From Lineus longissimus (lineage: Eukaryota; Nemertea; Pilidiophora; Heteronemertea; Lineidae), in NCBI RefSeq assembly GCF_910592395.1, contig NC_088322.1:7003431-7063430 (forward strand): a stretch of 60,000 nt of DNA. The letters are read 5' to 3'. Under the pieces are notes generated by a model. It saw only the letters and a list, made by a program, of their open reading frames with translations. It was not told where the DNA came from and did no database searches. The position numbers and the translations under genes are program-made. Below, piece after piece: positions 59,263-60,000 of the stretch. The stretch's first letter is position 1, and each line of letters begins with the position of its first letter.

Positions 59263-60000
59263 CAACCAGGGCCAAGGCATCTCTCTCTAGGGTCAGATAT
59301 TCTATTGTGATTATGTGCTTAATGGAAAAGTTATGCTCAGTTGCAATGCCGTAAAATAGAGAGGTCCTACTGTAATTAAAAACGACGGTGCTAAAAAAAA
59401 TTACAAGTGTGAATGCTTATTTTCAAAATGTTCGCGCTTTTTTAATTTTTGTGATTCACAGAAGGTTCTGAAAACGAATTTCGATTGTTATTTTCGCTAA
59501 TAGCAGTTATTCGTGACATCAGCAAAAGTTACAGTAATGCAGTAAGTGACATCGATCATACTGCAATAGATAACACTGTCAAGTGGTTCATTTTTGCGAG
59601 GCTTCGTTTTTTGCGATACGCAAATAGTGAGGTTATTTGCGCAATGGAAAAAAGTAAAAGGCTTGCGAAAAACGCGCTATTCAAGTAGCTCTTCCACGTC
59701 ATAAATGTCATTTAAAATATTGACTGTCAATGACTGCATCCCGACGAAGTTATGAAAAGTACATAAGTATTGTACGGTCTTAATCAACCAATGCAGGTGT
59801 AGTATTTAGTATTAACATAAATGAATTGTCATTAATAATTTATCACCATGAGTTAAGCATGCATGTCACCAATAGTAGTTCAATCAGTGAAGCTGTTATA
59901 TAGTGCACATATTAAACCTTTAAATATATGTAAACATACCGTTAAGAAAAAGCCGGGACTACTTTCTTCTTTTAGTTAGTTTTACTATACACATATCTAT
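59263..60000. other. Noncoding, nothing recognised
   Basis: AT-rich sequence downstream of the long-inverted-repeat element. A 67-codon frame at 59485-59688 has no domain, no good start context and no splice partner that I can see. Confidence 0.4.

Noticed and set aside
1-60000. tRNA, rRNA, bacterial operators, riboswitches or phage genes
   Set aside because: None found by reading; the gene structures and repeats are those of an animal nuclear genome.

Overview
The window is animal nuclear DNA. Genes are split by canonical GT-AG introns, intergenic and intronic DNA is full of small inverted-repeat elements, and there are LINE tails, pogo-type transposons and many poly-G/poly-C tracts. Receptor content and repeat style suggest a marine invertebrate (deuterostome or lophotrochozoan), but the sequence alone does not fix the taxon.

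Layout. 1-0.9 kb: decayed pogo-type transposase fragment. 1.7-6.1 kb: three adjoining degenerate tandem-repeat fields. 6.7-10.0 kb, minus strand: a three-exon C2H2 zinc-finger gene (831 aa by my model) with a SUMO-motif-rich N-terminus and 14 fingers. 10.0-14.4 kb: probable zinc-finger promoter side plus several foldback elements. 14.4-57.75 kb, plus strand: one very large adhesion GPCR gene. I could chain 48 exons whose phases all agree, giving 7,746 coding bases (2,581 aa). 57.9-60 kb: repeats, including a LINE tail inside a long inverted repeat.

The receptor is the main find. In order it has: a signal peptide, about nine divergent cadherin repeats (one split by a ~180-residue Gly/Ser/Thr-rich insert), an FN3 domain, a SEA domain with a G|S autoproteolysis motif, two Ig domains, a hormone-receptor motif (HRM), a GAIN domain with an intact GPS (HL|T), seven TM helices, and a ~305-residue tail with two tandem PDYDEP motifs. 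The SEA-Ig-Ig-HRM-GAIN-7TM half resembles subfamily F (ADGRF5/Ig-Hepta type), while the cadherin array recalls subfamily C (CELSR). I know of no described receptor that combines both with FN3.

Its introns host a structurally complete ~2.2 kb pogo-type transposon (antisense, intron 9), many MITEs, a ~37-copy 18-bp array, a ~300-bp repeat carrying nuclear-receptor-like half-sites, and a 70-bp tandem array that copies the 3' splice site and first codons of the TM3 exon, giving seven decoy acceptors directly upstream of the true one. All gene models are hand-built from splice signals and reading frame; none is checked against RNA or databases.
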